From Rhamnusium bicolor (lineage: Eukaryota > Arthropoda > Insecta > Coleoptera > Cerambycidae): DNA of 64,000 bases. The stretch lies in the NCBI GenBank assembly GCA_029963845.1, contig JANEYF010003854.1:310001-374000 (forward strand). The letters are read 5' to 3'. Made by a program: the position numbers and the translations under genes. The notes beneath the pieces are model-generated. The model made no database searches. It was given only the letters and a program-made list of their open reading frames with translations, and was not told where the DNA came from. Every line of letters starts with the position of its first letter. Position 1 is the stretch's first letter. This document shows, one piece after another, positions 62,520 to 64,000 of this stretch.

Positions 62520-62994
62520 CCGAACATGCAAATTTCAAACGCCCGGAGCGGACCGGAAAGGGCCTCCGGAGTCGATTTTATTGCCGAAATCGATGCCCGA
62601 GACACGGAAAGGAGGTTAGATAGCAGATTTCGCCCTCGACGGTGGATATTAAGGTCGGCACGAACGATCGAAAAGTGGCATTTTTGACATTGTAGATACA
62701 ACATGGCCGCCGTTTTCTCCATCCCACGTTTAGGCGCGAACATTTTTACTACACGTCGACCCTCTGAATACTGACGTGAAGCAATTTTACTTTTCGCCCT
62801 AAAAACGCTCGTATTTTCGTCATTTTTGAAAATTAAGGAACGAAAATGTCGCTACGCACTGAAGAATTTTTCCTACTATCGATCCCCACAAACGCCCACC
62901 CTCCAAAACGTCGCCCCGAAAAAAAGCCTTTAGCTCCCCCAACCCTCAATGAGAGGTCCGAGGAGAAGCAGCTATCAGCGTTTTATAGTATTGA
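62520..62994 (-). repeat. 5' terminal region of the giant element (type B-like)
   Basis: Homologous to the 5' part of type B monomers. Shared sequences are GTGGCATTTTTGACATT-like, CTCCATCCCACGTTTAG, CTACACGTCGACCCTCTGAAT, AAAAACGCTCGTAT, and GAGGTCCGAGGAGAAGCAG before the end. It is more diverged than the monomers are among themselves, so it is plausibly the ancestral form. The minus-strand end is TC at 62,994-62,993. Confidence 0.75.
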
Positions 62995-64000
62995 CTAGAA
63001 ATAGGCTGGCGCCTATTTCCAGCTCCTGCGGAGAGCCGGACGCCCGACGGCGTCCGATGAGAGGGCCTACCGGCCCTCTGGAAATGGAGAATCGGCCCTG
63101 GCGGGCCGATTCTCCATTCCTGGAGTCCGTTGCGATGCATTTAAATACGCTGAGGCGCGTCTTTTTGCTGAAAAAATCCTTTTTTTTTTTTTGGTTCCAG
63201 TATATAAAAACACCCCGTATATTGTTTTCGAGGTTGCCGATCGATTCTCCATCTCGCATATAGTCTAAATCCGAAATAAAAATTTTTCGTATTTGGGACA
63301 CCGGGTACACTAATTTTGTTTGGGCCACCGGGTACATCAAAAAATTTGATTTAGTCGTAACGATGCAGGTGGTGCAGAGGAAACGTTAATTAAAATTGAT
63401 AGAAAACGGCGAAGAAGTTTTGTAGAAATTCTAATAATTTTTTTTTTTAATTTTTGAATTTTTGAAAATTTTTATATTATTTAAATCGGCGATTTCACAA
63501 CGAAATAAGTGTATTACTGCGTGTCGAAAAATCTAAAATGTGGAGGAAATGTCATAAAATGATAAAAAAAACCGAATTATTGGCTTTGAATTGTGAAACA
63601 TTCCGCACATTTGGTTATTTATTGACGGAAAATTGTGAAAAGTTATTAGCGAGAACCGTGAGCCATCGAGAGGTAAAAAAAGAGAATGTCAAATTTGAAG
63701 AAAATGTCAGAATTATTATATTATTAATTATTATCATGAATGAATTGTATGTTTGCTGTCGTCAATAAACACACGATTTTGAACGTATCCGTCGACGGTA
63801 CTGGAGCCGCTTTCCTCAAGAATTTATTGAAACGCAAATTCCAAATATGGTGGAATATGAATTTTAAAAGGTCATAACTTTAAAAATACAAATTTGCGGG
63901 TGCCGTATTATGTAAAAGTCGAATTGGTAAGGTTCCAATTTACTGAAATACGTAAACGGCGGTATGAAAATAAAAAATTTACGCATTTATTTGTACAAAC
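62995..64000 (-). mobile_element. start of a second giant unit (3' end, truncated by window)
   Basis: Matches 29,529-30,527 almost base for base, with scattered substitutions and small indels, including the hairpin cluster, ATTTGGGACACCGGGTACAC and the MWRKC frame. Its terminal stem is the TAGGC/GCCTA variant. An extended 16-bp stem is perfect here (63,083-63,098 with 63,103-63,118, loop TGGC). Minus-strand CTAG ends at 62,995 and is followed directly by the TC of the unit to its left. The rest of this unit lies outside the window. Confidence 0.85.
63538..63768 (+). CDS. 76-codon open frame, second copy, doubtful
   Basis: Counterpart of 30,066-30,293 (MWRKCHKMIKKTELL...). Six of the seven substitutions between copies are non-synonymous, and there is one in-frame codon insertion. 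Open in both copies, but without sign of constraint. Confidence 0.2.
   Translation: MWRKCHKMIKKTELLALNCETFRTFGYLLTENCEKLLARTVSHREVKKENVKFEENVRIIILLIIIMNELYVCCRQ

Larger units (their letters stand above)
29529..62994 (-). mobile_element. giant (33,466-bp) autonomous Helitron-type element
   Basis: On the minus strand this unit starts TC (62,994-62,993; TCAATACTATAAAACGC) and ends in a hairpin finishing CTAG (29,532-29,529), followed by T. Its replicase/helicase gene lies on the same minus strand, the orientation expected of a Helitron (Rep read from the TC end towards the CTRR end). Its first ~470 bp (62,994-62,520) match the monomers' 5' part, and its last ~130 bp (29,529-29,660) match their hairpin cluster. 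The interior is AT-rich and intron-rich, with at least two spliced minus-strand genes. Known autonomous Helitrons are usually well under 20 kb, so the size is unusual. Alternative: a smaller Helitron whose ends were shared with a larger tandem repeat; the exact CTAG|TC junctions on both sides argue against this. Confidence 0.75.

Noticed and set aside
29529..64000. Reading the 33-kb direct repeats as an LTR retrotransposon or endogenous retrovirus
   Set aside because: No gag, protease, integrase or reverse transcriptase lies between them. The encoded enzyme is a rolling-circle Rep-helicase, and the repeats are tandem-unit ends with TC/CTAG, not LTRs.
22162..64000. An integrated polydnavirus segment cluster
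   Set aside because: Tandem units, intron-bearing genes and AGCT next to the hairpin suggested this, but no virulence-gene or nudivirus-like family is seen. The Helitron termini and replicase explain the layout better.

Overview
This is nuclear DNA of an arthropod, most likely an insect. It is AT-rich, has GT-AG introns, and carries decayed mariner, hAT, P-element and jockey-like LINE copies of insect type. The species cannot be told from the sequence. I see no ordinary host gene that I recognise; nearly all coding capacity belongs to mobile elements.

Region 1 (1-22,161) is a host-type graveyard of unrelated transposons. In order it holds: a minus-strand LINE remnant (about 3,860-7,100), a hAT transposase remnant of the CGG-binding-protein-like type (7,434-8,848), a mariner remnant (about 9,190-9,440), a P-element/THAP transposase gene with recognisable introns (12,824-15,971), a non-autonomous hAT element with an exact 8-bp target duplication (16,058-17,242), a mariner derivative with about 430-bp inverted repeats inside a (TA)n tract (18,552-19,799), a nearly perfect fold-back (20,012-20,190) and another decayed mariner (about 20,225-20,890).

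Region 2 (22,162-29,528) is a head-to-tail array of eight GC-rich monomers of about 914-929 bp. Read on the minus strand, every monomer starts with TC and ends with a hairpin whose last bases are CTAG. These are the termini of Helitron rolling-circle transposons. The outermost CTAG at 22,162 abuts host DNA beginning with T, as expected for Helitron insertion.

Region 3 (29,529-62,994) is the centre of the window: a 33,466-bp unit with the same minus-strand TC...CTAG ends. It encodes on the minus strand a Helitron replication initiator/helicase (HUH Rep plus Pif1-type helicase) in one large exon (47,332-42,822). Two upstream exons (53,722-53,179 and 52,173-51,943) join to it in exact phase and add an unfamiliar Lys-rich N-terminus. 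Downstream lies a second spliced minus-strand gene (35,708-33,032) for a small basic protein, whose exons arose by tandem duplication. Other candidate exons, repeated promoter-like modules and local tandem repeats fill the AT-rich remainder. The large exon has three apparent frameshifts, so this copy may be inactive or the assembly may contain indels.

Region 4 (62,995-64,000) repeats 29,529-30,527 closely, so a second large unit starts there. The whole domain from 22,162 to the window end is best read as a tandem array of giant Helitrons and their short non-autonomous derivatives, probably made by rolling-circle replication through the terminator. This reading rests on terminus motifs, gene orientation and repeat structure in this window only.
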